A stretch of 64,000 bases of DNA from contig JAFURZ010000007.1 of NCBI GenBank assembly GCA_017480785.1, positions 124,001 through 188,000 on the forward strand. Direction: 5' to 3'. Positions 43,402 to 53,049 of the stretch are shown here, one piece after another. Positions within the stretch are counted from its first letter, which is position 1. Each line of letters opens with the position of its first letter. The translations under genes were made by a program, and so were the position numbers. The notes below the pieces were generated by a model. That model was not told the DNA's origin. It saw only the letters and a program-made list of their open reading frames with translations, and did not search any database. This DNA is from Bacteroidales bacterium (GTDB taxonomy: Bacteria; Bacteroidota; Bacteroidia; Bacteroidales; P3).

Positions 43402-44154
43402 TCAGAACATTATGCCCAAGCGGAGCAACAAGAGTGTCGGGGCGATCTTGCCTGCCTTGATGTTCTCGGTGTCCCTATCCGTATAGCCTCCTTCATATTC
43501 GTATTCTTCGAGCTCGCCTTTCACCTTGCTGGAACCCAACGCATAATAGTCGAGACTCAGGGAATACTTGTTTTTAATGGTTATACCGGCACCCACACGA
43601 AACGCAAACGAAACCGCCGCGTCATACTTAACCGACTCTTTATATTCGTAGCTGCGTCCGGAACCTTCCATAGTCAACGGAGTGATAAGGCGCAAGTTGG
43701 CGCCGGCCCCGGCACCTGCAAAAGCCGACAGATTGTCGGTCAGCCCGTAGCTGTAGTTTACTCCGAGCATCAGCGGAACATTGATAAACTTCGGAGTAGC
43801 AAGAGAAGACTCGCTAAACTCGTCGTCCAATTCGTCCTGAAAATCCTCAAAAAAGTCGTTAAGGTCATCGTTGAGGCCATTGTAGATGGCATCGAGACTG
43901 AGCGTGACTCCCAACCCGTCGACACTTGAGACAGCCCAGCGGTTCTCCAGGCCAAGCGAGAACCCCAAACCTGCACCGCCCTTGTCCGAGTTGTCCATCA
44001 AGACCCAGCGGTCGATGTCGCCACCGCTGACTCTTGCTTCGCCGAAATCGCCCATCGGGAAAGCGCCGCCAAGTTTGATACTCATCTGGCTCTGAGAATT
44101 TGCGATGCCTGCCACAGCAAACACCAGTCCTAAGAACATCATTGTCTTTTTCAT
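43402..44154 (-). CDS. outer-membrane beta-barrel protein
   Basis: 250 residues from the ATG at 44154, which gives the signal peptide MKKTMMFLGLVFAVAGIANS. It has repeated amphipathic strands and ends LLLLRLGIMF (aromatic last residue), typical of Bacteroidota 8-strand barrels. An acidic segment (DDLNDFFEDFQDELDDEF) forms one loop. It is the first gene of the cluster ending in gtrA. No promoter is seen directly upstream; the nearest candidate lies beyond an internal terminator (44250-44295). Confidence 0.75.
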   Translation of the reverse strand: MKKTMMFLGLVFAVAGIANSQSQMSIKLGGAFPMGDFGEARVSGGDIDRWVLMDNSDKGGAGLGFSLGLENRWAVSSVDGLGVTLSLDAIYNGLNDDLNDFFEDFQDELDDEFSESSLATPKFINVPLMLGVNYSYGLTDNLSAFAGAGAGANLRLITPLTMEGSGRSYEYKESVKYDAAVSFAFRVGAGITIKNKYSLSLDYYALGSSKVKGELEEYEYEGGYTDRDTENIKAGKIAPTLLLLRLGIMF

Positions 44155-44249
44155 TTTCCATGCCCTGCATACGTCAATCGGGCGCAACTTCTGTCGGTGC
44201 GTTCCCGTCGACACCATGTTTTTTTGTTGGATTATTAATGAAAGGCATA

Positions 44250-44295
44250 AAAAAAGAAGCGCGGGAACCAACTAACTTGCTTATCCCGCTGCTTT
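44250..44295 (-). terminator. intrinsic terminator upstream of the barrel/phospholipid cluster
   Basis: Minus strand: AAGC plus GCGGGA, 17-nt loop, TCCCGC plus GCTT, then CTTTTTTT. It would end a minus-strand transcript about 95 nt before the gene at 44154. Confidence 0.7.
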
Positions 44296-44521
44296 GGCCT
44301 TCGCATTGCCCGATCATACAAGAATAAGCAATGCCAATGCCCACGCTGATGGTGATGGTACCATATCACGCACCAAGCCAATGGACGAGGACTAATTGCT
44401 TTATCGCGGTATGATCTGGAAGTTGCGAAGTTCAAGCAGCCGCAGATAAAACGTAGTACACGTCTTTTCTATTATGTCTTTGTCTCCCACCCACTTACCC
44501 AATCGGGCACTGGTTGGTTGA
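44250..44521 (-). ncRNA. candidate small RNA or attenuated leader
   Basis: A minus-strand unit of about 270 nt runs from a TATTTTTG -7 box (44534-44527) to the terminator at 44250-44295. Its ends show possible long-range pairing (AACCAAC and TGCCC near the 5' end; GGGCA and GTTGGTT near the 3' end). No known RNA family was recognised: it lacks the hallmarks of RNase P, tmRNA and SRP RNA. It could instead be a terminated leader controlling the 44154-40697 cluster. Within it, a frame without a start codon reads GTITISVGIGIAYS, which may be chance. Confidence 0.35.
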
Positions 44522-44604
44522 CGCTGCAAAAATAATAAAAAAAACTGACATGGGAAAAAACTTTTTTCCAGCCCGGGCAAATGCATCGGAAAAAACCTCT
44601 TTCC

Positions 44605-44735
44605 GGACCCCACATCCTCCGTCACTTTTACGGTAGTATTACGCTAGTATTACGGTAGTATTACGGTTTAAAAGCGTAATACTACCGTAATACTACCGTA
44701 ATACTAGCGTTAAAATGGCAGAGGATGTGGGGTGG
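44605..44735. repeat. TAGTATTACG palindrome, copy C
   Basis: Core arms about 44625-44669 and 44671-44716 contain three TAGTATTACG units each. Mismatches between the arms are G/C swaps at the base after ACG, plus one or two outer bases. The outer arms extend further than in the other copies: CCCCACATCCTC on the left against GAGGATGTGGGG on the right. It lies between divergent barrel and bamD genes. Confidence 0.88.
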
Positions 44736-44781
44736 CGGTGGGGAGGATACTGGGAGGGAATGGCGAAGGGTTGGAAACTTT

Positions 44782-44815
44782 TTTGCGCGTAATTCAAAAA
44801 AAAGTTGTATCTTTG
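44782..44815 (+). promoter_or_regulatory. promoter for bamD-rpoZ-coaBC
   Basis: TTTG at 44782-44785, 22 nt, TATCTTTG at 44808-44815, only 6 nt before the bamD ATG, so the leader is very short. Confidence 0.7.
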
Positions 44816-44821
44816 CACGCT

Positions 44822-45637
44822 ATGAATAAGGCGAAAAATATAATAAGCATCTGTGCAATATGCTTAGCGCTAAGCGCTTGCGGAGGCTACGAGAAGCTGC
44901 TCAACAGCAACGATTACGAAGGAAAGTACCAAGCGGCCATGCGCTACTATAACGACAACAGCTGGTCGAAAGCCATCCAGCTGTTCGAGAACCTGACGCT
45001 CCACTACCGCGGCAAGGAACATGCCGAGGACATTGCCTGGTACTATGCCGAGAGTCTTTTCAAGGAGAAGGACTACATCACCGCCAGCTACCAGTACCAG
45101 CGCTTTGCGCGCCAGTTCCCGTACAGCGAGCGCACCGAGAAGGCCGCCTGGCTGTCGGCCTACTGCAAGTACATCGACTCGCCCGACTACTCGCTCGACC
45201 AGAAGCGCACCAAAGAGGCCATCGAGGAGATGGAGTCGTTCGCCGAACGCTGGCCCCGCAGCGTGTACATCCCCGAACTGAACCGCTGCCTGGACGATAT
45301 GCGGGCCAAGCTGATAAAGAAAGACTACGAGATAGCCTACAACTATTATTTCACCGAGGAGTACAACGCCGCCTACGAGTCGTTCAAGCGCTTCCTGAAC
45401 TACTACCCCGAAGCCGACGAGCGCGAAGAGGCCATGTACTACCAGCTCGACGCCGGCTACCGCTACGCCATCGGCAGCCGCGAGGACAAGCAGAAGGAGC
45501 GCCTGCAGCAGGTGCTGAACGACTTCGAGAACTTCAGCAGCAGCTTCGCCGGCTCCAAGCGGCTCAGCGCCGCCCAGAACATCTACAGCAAGGCCCGCGC
45601 CGCACTGACCAACCTGGAAACGCAGAAAAAAGACTGA
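44822..45637 (+). CDS. bamD: outer-membrane assembly lipoprotein BamD
   Basis: A TPR-containing lipoprotein of the BAM complex that inserts beta-barrels. It has 271 residues from the ATG at 44822, with lipoprotein signal MNKAKNIISICAICLALSACGG. TPR-like helices span about 38-255 (YQAAMRYYNDNSWSKAIQLF, AWYYAESLFKEKDYITASYQ). It is followed by rpoZ and coaBC, the usual Bacteroidales order. The -7 box sits almost on the start codon. Confidence 0.93.
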   Translation: MNKAKNIISICAICLALSACGGYEKLLNSNDYEGKYQAAMRYYNDNSWSKAIQLFENLTLHYRGKEHAEDIAWYYAESLFKEKDYITASYQYQRFARQFPYSERTEKAAWLSAYCKYIDSPDYSLDQKRTKEAIEEMESFAERWPRSVYIPELNRCLDDMRAKLIKKDYEIAYNYYFTEEYNAAYESFKRFLNYYPEADEREEAMYYQLDAGYRYAIGSREDKQKERLQQVLNDFENFSSSFAGSKRLSAAQNIYSKARAALTNLETQKKD

Positions 45638-45663
45638 AAACAGACAAACAAGACATACACACC

Positions 45664-46038
45664 ATGGAAGAAAAGAAAAAGAAGGTAATCAACACCACCA
45701 TCACGCGCAACACCGCCGACTTCAACCAGATGACCGAGAACATCTACGAGACGGTGGCCGTGCTCACCAAACGCGCCAACCAGATAGCCGCCGAGGAGAA
45801 GAAAGAGCTGCACAGCAAAATCGACGACTTCAAGAGCAATAACGACAGCGTGGACGAAATCTTCGAGAACCGCGAGCAGGTGGAGATAGTGCGCCGCTAC
45901 GAGCAGCAGCCCAAGCCGTCGCTCGAGGCCACCGAGGAATACCTCGAAGGCAACATCTACTACCGCAACCCCGCCAAGGAAGACCAACAGAAACGGCGCC
46001 TGGAAGAGCTCGAGGAGCAGGTGATTAAAGAAATGTAA
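45664..46038 (+). CDS. rpoZ: RNA polymerase omega subunit-like protein
   Basis: 124 residues. Omega-like N-terminal helices: NTTITRNTADFNQMTENIYE then TVAVLTKRANQIAAEEKKEL, followed by an acidic/charged C-terminal extension. The match is to the Bacteroidota RpoZ family, defined as much by its place between bamD and coaBC as by sequence. The gap to coaBC is 6 nt. Confidence 0.8.
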   Translation: MEEKKKKVINTTITRNTADFNQMTENIYETVAVLTKRANQIAAEEKKELHSKIDDFKSNNDSVDEIFENREQVEIVRRYEQQPKPSLEATEEYLEGNIYYRNPAKEDQQKRRLEELEEQVIKEM

Positions 46039-46044
46039 GCGGGG

Positions 46045-47220
46045 ATGAGGATTGTCGTCGGCATCACGGGAGGCATCGCGGCCTACAAAGCGCCGGAGCT
46101 GGTGCGCCTGCTGGTCAAAGCAGGCTACGAGGTGCGTTGCGCCGCCACTGAGCATGCGCTGGAGTTCGTCACGAGGGTCACCCTCGAGACGGTCAGCGGC
46201 GCTCCGCTCTACCACGACCTCTTCGCCTCCGGCGGCACCGAGCACATCTCGCTCAAAGACTGGGGCGACATGCTGGTGGTGGCTCCCGCCACGGCCAACA
46301 TCATCGGCAAGGTGGCTTCGGGCATCGCCGACGACGCCTTGAGCACCCTGCTGCTGGCCTTCTCGGGCAAGCCGGTCGTCATGGCTCCGGCCATGAACAG
46401 CCTCATGTGGGCGCACCCCGCCGTGCAACGTAACATTGCCACCCTGAAAAGCTGGGGTATCCGCATGGTGGGTCCCGCCGAGGGCGAGCTGGCCTGCGGC
46501 ACATCGGGTGTGGGACGCATGGCTGAACCCGAGGAAATCGTCAGGTCTGTTGCAACATTGTTGCAACACACAGGAACCCTGGCAGGGCAACGCTGGCTCG
46601 TCACTGCGGGTCCCACCTACGAGCGCATCGACTCGGTGCGCTTCATCGGCAACTATTCGTCGGGCAAGATGGGCTTCGCCCTGGCCGAAGCCTTGGCAGA
46701 GGCAGGCGCCGAAGTGGCGCTGGTTTCCGGCCCCACTTCGCTGACTATCGACCATCCGCGGGTGACACTGACCCGCGTGGAGAGCGCCCGCGAGATGTAT
46801 GCCGCCGCCACCTCGCTATTCCCGCAGTGCCGGGGCGCCATTCTCTCGGCCGCCGTTGCCGACTACCGGCCCGCCACGGCAGCCGACCACAAGCTCAAGA
46901 AGCAGGGCGACGAGGGCATGACGCTACAGCTGGTGCAGAACCCCGACATACTGGCCACCCTCGGTGGCATGAAGCAGGCGGGGCAGACCCTCGTGGGCTT
47001 CGCCCTCGAAACCGACCACGAGCTGGAGAATGCCCAAGGCAAGCTTCAGCGGAAGAACCTCGACTACATCGTCCTCAACTCGCTGCGCGACAAGGGCGCC
47101 GGCTTCGGCGTCGACACCAACAAGGTGACCATCCTCGCCCGCGACGGCCGTCGTGAAGAGAGCCCCCTGATGAGCAAGCGGGAGGTGGCCGAACTGATAG
47201 TGAAGACTGTAGCCCCGTAG
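46045..47220 (+). CDS. coaBC: bifunctional phosphopantothenoylcysteine decarboxylase/synthase
   Basis: Two steps of coenzyme A synthesis. It has 391 residues: an N-terminal flavoprotein CoaC domain (GITGGIAAYKAPELVRLL, catalytic His region, PAMNSLMW, active Cys in ACGTSGVGRMAEP), and a C-terminal CoaB domain (VTAGPTYERIDSVRFIGNYS, SAAVADYRP, KKQGDE). The stop codon TAG is the centre of a palindrome (GCCCCGTAGGGGC, 47212-47224) that belongs to a repeat following the gene. Confidence 0.95.
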   Translation: MRIVVGITGGIAAYKAPELVRLLVKAGYEVRCAATEHALEFVTRVTLETVSGAPLYHDLFASGGTEHISLKDWGDMLVVAPATANIIGKVASGIADDALSTLLLAFSGKPVVMAPAMNSLMWAHPAVQRNIATLKSWGIRMVGPAEGELACGTSGVGRMAEPEEIVRSVATLLQHTGTLAGQRWLVTAGPTYERIDSVRFIGNYSSGKMGFALAEALAEAGAEVALVSGPTSLTIDHPRVTLTRVESAREMYAAATSLFPQCRGAILSAAVADYRPATAADHKLKKQGDEGMTLQLVQNPDILATLGGMKQAGQTLVGFALETDHELENAQGKLQRKNLDYIVLNSLRDKGAGFGVDTNKVTILARDGRREESPLMSKREVAELIVKTVAP

Positions 47221-47291
47221 GGGCGACAGATATTAGCCGTGGGTGAAACCCACGGTAGACAACAATAAGGTAATTCAAGCCCCGTAGGGGC
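47212..47291. repeat. GCCCCGTAGGGGC repeat pair with central hairpin
   Basis: GCCCCGTAGGGGC at 47212-47224 and again at 47279-47291. Between them CCGTGGGT GAA ACCCACGG (47237-47255) forms a hairpin. The first copy contains the coaBC stop codon. Confidence 0.75.
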
Positions 47292-47304
47292 GGCAGAAAA
47301 CAAC

Positions 47305-48278
47305 ATGAAGAGATTATCCATCATCGCCATCATACTGGCCTCCGTGGCTATCGCCGGCGAGGCCTTTATTTTCGCCTCGCGCAAGGAGGAGAGCGAGGAG
47401 ATGCACACCCGCGCCATCCGCGCCGACTACCGCATCTATGCTCCCTCCATCCCCGACACTCTGACGTTCTGCGGCGAGCGCGTACCGCTCAACCTATTCT
47501 ACGTCCGCGAGAGCCTCGACCGCGAGCTGGTCTCCAACATGTACTACCAAAGCAGCACCCTCTTCAACATCAAGCGGGCCACCCGCGTATTCCCCACCAT
47601 CGAGCGCATACTGAAAGAGGAGGGCGTGCCGCAGGACATGAAGTACCTCTGCGTCATCGAGAGCGGCCTGCAGAACGCCACCTCACCCGCCGGGGCACAG
47701 GGCTACTGGCAGTTTATGAAGACCACCGGCCAGAAGTACGGTCTGGAGGTGAGCGACGAGATAGACATGCGCAACGACCTGGAGGCCTCGACGCGCGCCG
47801 CCTGCCGCTACCTGAAAGACCTGAAGAGGCGCTTCGGTGGCTGGACCGAAGCGGCGGCGGCCTACAACTGCGGCGAAGGCGGCCTTGGCAAGCGGCTGGC
47901 CAACCAGCAGCAGGTGAGCTACTACGAACTGCTGCTCAACCAAGAGACCCAGCGCTACGTCTACCGCATACTCGCCTTGAAAATCATCATGCAGCACCCG
48001 CAGGACTACGGCTTCTATGTGCGCCGCTGCGACACCTACCCCGAGCTGCCCTCCGAGGAGGTGAAACTCGAGGGGCAGAACGTCGACCTTGTCGATTTCG
48101 CTATCAGCCACGGCACCACCTACAAGATGCTGCGCACCTACAATCCCTGGCTCACCTCCAGCACACTCAAAAACAAAGGCTCGAAGACCTACACCGTGAG
48201 AGTCCCCTCCAAGAAAGGCACCGAATACAACACCATTGTGAAGGGCAAGCATGACACTACGATAATCGAAAGCATCTG

Positions 48279-48279
<1 letters not shown>
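47305..48279 (+). CDS. membrane-bound lytic murein transglycosylase, MltD-like
   Basis: Cleaves peptidoglycan glycan strands. It has 324 residues: an N-terminal signal/anchor ([21 protein letters not shown]), and an SLT domain about 95-225 with the catalytic Glu in [19 protein letters not shown], followed by GYWQFM and [10 protein letters not shown]. The C-terminal part (about 255-324) resembles the LysM-like tail of MltD but is degenerate. Its stop shares one base with the uvrA start (TGATG). Confidence 0.87.
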
Positions 48280-51128
<2,849 letters not shown>

Positions 51129-51155
51129 TCATCCGCATCGTATCTCCTTCGTGTC

Positions 51156-51188
51156 TCCTTCGTGTAAGCTTCGTGCACGGACGAAGGA
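51156..51188. terminator. hairpin between convergent uvrA and thioesterase genes
   Basis: TCCTTCGT (51156-51163) pairs with ACGAAGGA (51181-51188), which abuts the minus-strand stop at 51189. TCTCCTTCGTG is also tandemly repeated just before it. Confidence 0.45.
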
Positions 51189-51575
51189 CTAACGAGCCAG
51201 CCACTGGCGTACCTCGTCGGGAATAACCTCGGAGGAAGAGGTGCTGCGGCGATAACCTGCCATCACCGTGCGACACTCGACACAGACGTCACCGCTTTCG
51301 CTATCCACCACGCGCTGCAGCATGGTGAGGCTTTTGTTGCCGAAGCGCTCGATGCCGCTCTCCACATGGATGCGGTCGTGATAGTGTATCTGCCTGCGGA
51401 AGTCGACGTCGTAGTGTACCACCATGACGGTGAAGTCGCTCTTGACAGGCGAAAGGCCGTGGGAGGAGAAGAAGGCATCCTTGCCGAGGTCGAGGTACTC
51501 CATGATGACGGCGTTGTTGACGTGCCCCATCTGGTCCACGTCGTTGAAACGTATCTGTATTGGTGTTGTATGCAT
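51189..51575 (-). CDS. YbgC/4HBT-type acyl-CoA thioesterase
   Basis: 128 residues, hotdog fold. The catalytic Asp region is FNDVDQMGHVNNAVIMEYLD near the start, followed by VVHYDVDFRRQIHYHDRIHV. Substrate not assigned. It lies 3 nt after the histidine kinase gene, so it probably belongs to the same transcript. Confidence 0.85.
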   Translation of the reverse strand: MHTTPIQIRFNDVDQMGHVNNAVIMEYLDLGKDAFFSSHGLSPVKSDFTVMVVHYDVDFRRQIHYHDRIHVESGIERFGNKSLTMLQRVVDSESGDVCVECRTVMAGYRRSTSSSEVIPDEVRQWLAR

Positions 51576-51578
51576 GGG

Positions 51579-52442
51579 TTATTGTTTTTTCAAAGAAAGA
51601 AAGTATTCCAAGCCCGAGAGGCGGTTGTCGGCTGAGCCGACACCTCCTCGGTTGCGGGCGTATATCTCGCCCCCGTGGAAGAGGACGGCGTGCTTGACGA
51701 TGCTGAGTCCGAGGCCGGTGCCGCCATTCTGGCGCGAGCGGCCCTCGTCTATGCGCACAAAACGGTCGAAGAGGCGGCTCAGGTACTCGTCGGCCACGCC
51801 CTTACCGGTGTCGTAATAATGTATGAAATAGTGGTCGGGGCTCTCCTTGTAGGACTCCAATACAATATTAATATTGCGGCCGGCGTAGGCGATGCTGTTT
51901 TCGATGAGGTTGCGGAAGATGCTGTAGAGCAGTTCGCGATTGCCCATGAGCGGCATGGGTGGCAGTTGGTTGCTGACACTGATGTCGGCGGCTGCCGCCT
52001 TGTCGGCGAGGTCGCTGACAGCCTCGGCGGCCACCTCGCAAGCATCGACCTTGGTGCGCGGGAAGAGGTCGGCGCTCTCCTCCAGCTTGTTGATGATGGA
52101 GACATCCTGGATGAGGTCGGAGAGGCGCAGCGTCTGGCTGTAGCTGCGCTCCAGGTAGCGGCGGCGACGCTCGTCGTCGACGGGCTTGTCGCCCAGCAGT
52201 ATCTCCAGGTAGCCGCGAATGGAACTCACCGGCGTCTTCAGCTCGTGGGCTATGTTCGAGGTCATTTCCTGTTTCAGCTGACGGTTGCGCACCTCGGCCT
52301 CCGATGCCTCGCGCCGCAGACGGTTAGCCTCGTCGGCCATCTGCTGTAGGCGCACGTTCTTGCGCATCAGACGGACAAGCAGTACAGCTACTACCATCAA
52401 GGCCCCCAGAGCCACCCATACCGCCCAATCAGACCAGTCCAT
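51579..52442 (-). CDS. sensor histidine kinase without a periplasmic sensor domain
   Basis: 287 residues: one N-terminal TM helix (about 7-24), a short coiled coil, HisKA with H-box IAHELKTPVSSIRGYLE, and HATPase with N-box NLIENSIAYAG, G1 DTGKGV and G2 GGTGLGLSI. There is no room for an extracytoplasmic sensor, so the input must come through the membrane helix, a partner protein or the cytoplasm. It overlaps the response regulator gene by 14 nt. Phosphorylates the adjacent regulator (inference). Confidence 0.92.
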   Translation of the reverse strand: MDWSDWAVWVALGALMVVAVLLVRLMRKNVRLQQMADEANRLRREASEAEVRNRQLKQEMTSNIAHELKTPVSSIRGYLEILLGDKPVDDERRRRYLERSYSQTLRLSDLIQDVSIINKLEESADLFPRTKVDACEVAAEAVSDLADKAAAADISVSNQLPPMPLMGNRELLYSIFRNLIENSIAYAGRNINIVLESYKESPDHYFIHYYDTGKGVADEYLSRLFDRFVRIDEGRSRQNGGTGLGLSIVKHAVLFHGGEIYARNRGGVGSADNRLSGLEYFLSLKKQ

Positions 52443-53043
52443 AGCCGAAACCTGTTTTGTTTACAATGCGAGAGCCTTCGGGGCCGAGTTTCTTGCGCAG
52501 ACGGGCGACATGGACGTCCACGGAGCGCTCGCCGACAAACGTGTCGCCGGGCCATACGGCAGAGAGTATCTCTTCGCGGGAAAAGAAATGCCCGGGGTGA
52601 GTGCTGAAAAGTTGGAGTATGAGGTGCTCTCGCTTGGTCAGGCAGGAAGGGGCGGTTATGCCGGCTGTGTTCGAGGCGCCAGTGCGGCGGAGGACAGCCT
52701 TGATGCGGGCGAGCACGGTGTCGAAGGAGAAGGGTTTGGTAATATAGTCATCGGCTCCCACACTGAAACCGTGGAGCTGGTCGTGGTGCGAGTCGCGGGC
52801 GGTAAGAAAGATGACTGGGGTTTGGTCACCCTGCGAGCGCAAGGTCTCGGCGAGTTCATAGCCCGACATGCGTTCCATCATCACATCGAACAGGTAGAGA
52901 CTATAGCCGAAACGGGGTTGCGCCAGCACCTCTTCGGCACTATGGGCGATGTCGACGACGAACTCTTCTGCCTCAAGGTTGAAGCGGAGTATCTCGCAGA
53001 GGTCTTCCTCGTCGTCTACGACAAGTATCTTTGGGTTTGCCAT
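52429..53043 (-). CDS. OmpR/PhoB-type response regulator
   Basis: 204 residues: a receiver domain about 1-118 (VVDDEEDL acidic pair, phospho-acceptor Asp in LYLFDVMM, Thr in FLTARD, Lys in YITKPF), and a C-terminal winged helix about 130-204 (LTKREHLILQLF ... VDVHVARLRKKLG). The linker and the N-terminal strands of the DNA-binding domain are shorter than in typical 225-240-residue members. The gene starts 6 nt after the stop of the giant T9SS-cargo gene. Confidence 0.92.
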   Translation of the reverse strand: MANPKILVVDDEEDLCEILRFNLEAEEFVVDIAHSAEEVLAQPRFGYSLYLFDVMMERMSGYELAETLRSQGDQTPVIFLTARDSHHDQLHGFSVGADDYITKPFSFDTVLARIKAVLRRTGASNTAGITAPSCLTKREHLILQLFSTHPGHFFSREEILSAVWPGDTFVGERSVDVHVARLRKKLGPEGSRIVNKTGFGYGLV

Positions 53044-53049
53044 AGTTTG

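Larger units (their letters stand above)
44155..44821. other. 667-bp divergent intergenic region
   Basis: Holds, left to right: the leader/small RNA candidate and its terminator, a minus-strand -7 box (44527-44534), the TAGTATTACG palindrome copy C (about 44605-44735) and the bamD promoter. The short open frames here have no recognisable protein similarity. Confidence 0.6.

Noticed and set aside
40697-44154. Prophage or genomic island
   Set aside because: GC is lower, but no integrase, att-like repeat or phage gene is present, and the only tRNA is 8 kb away.
44250-44521. RNase P RNA, tmRNA or SRP RNA
   Set aside because: The conserved cores I would expect for these RNAs were not found.
44401-44625. 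74-codon minus-strand frame (ends LRLLELRNFQIIPR)
   Set aside because: No start context or homology I recognise. It spans the palindrome flank and the -7 box, so an RNA or leader explanation is preferred.
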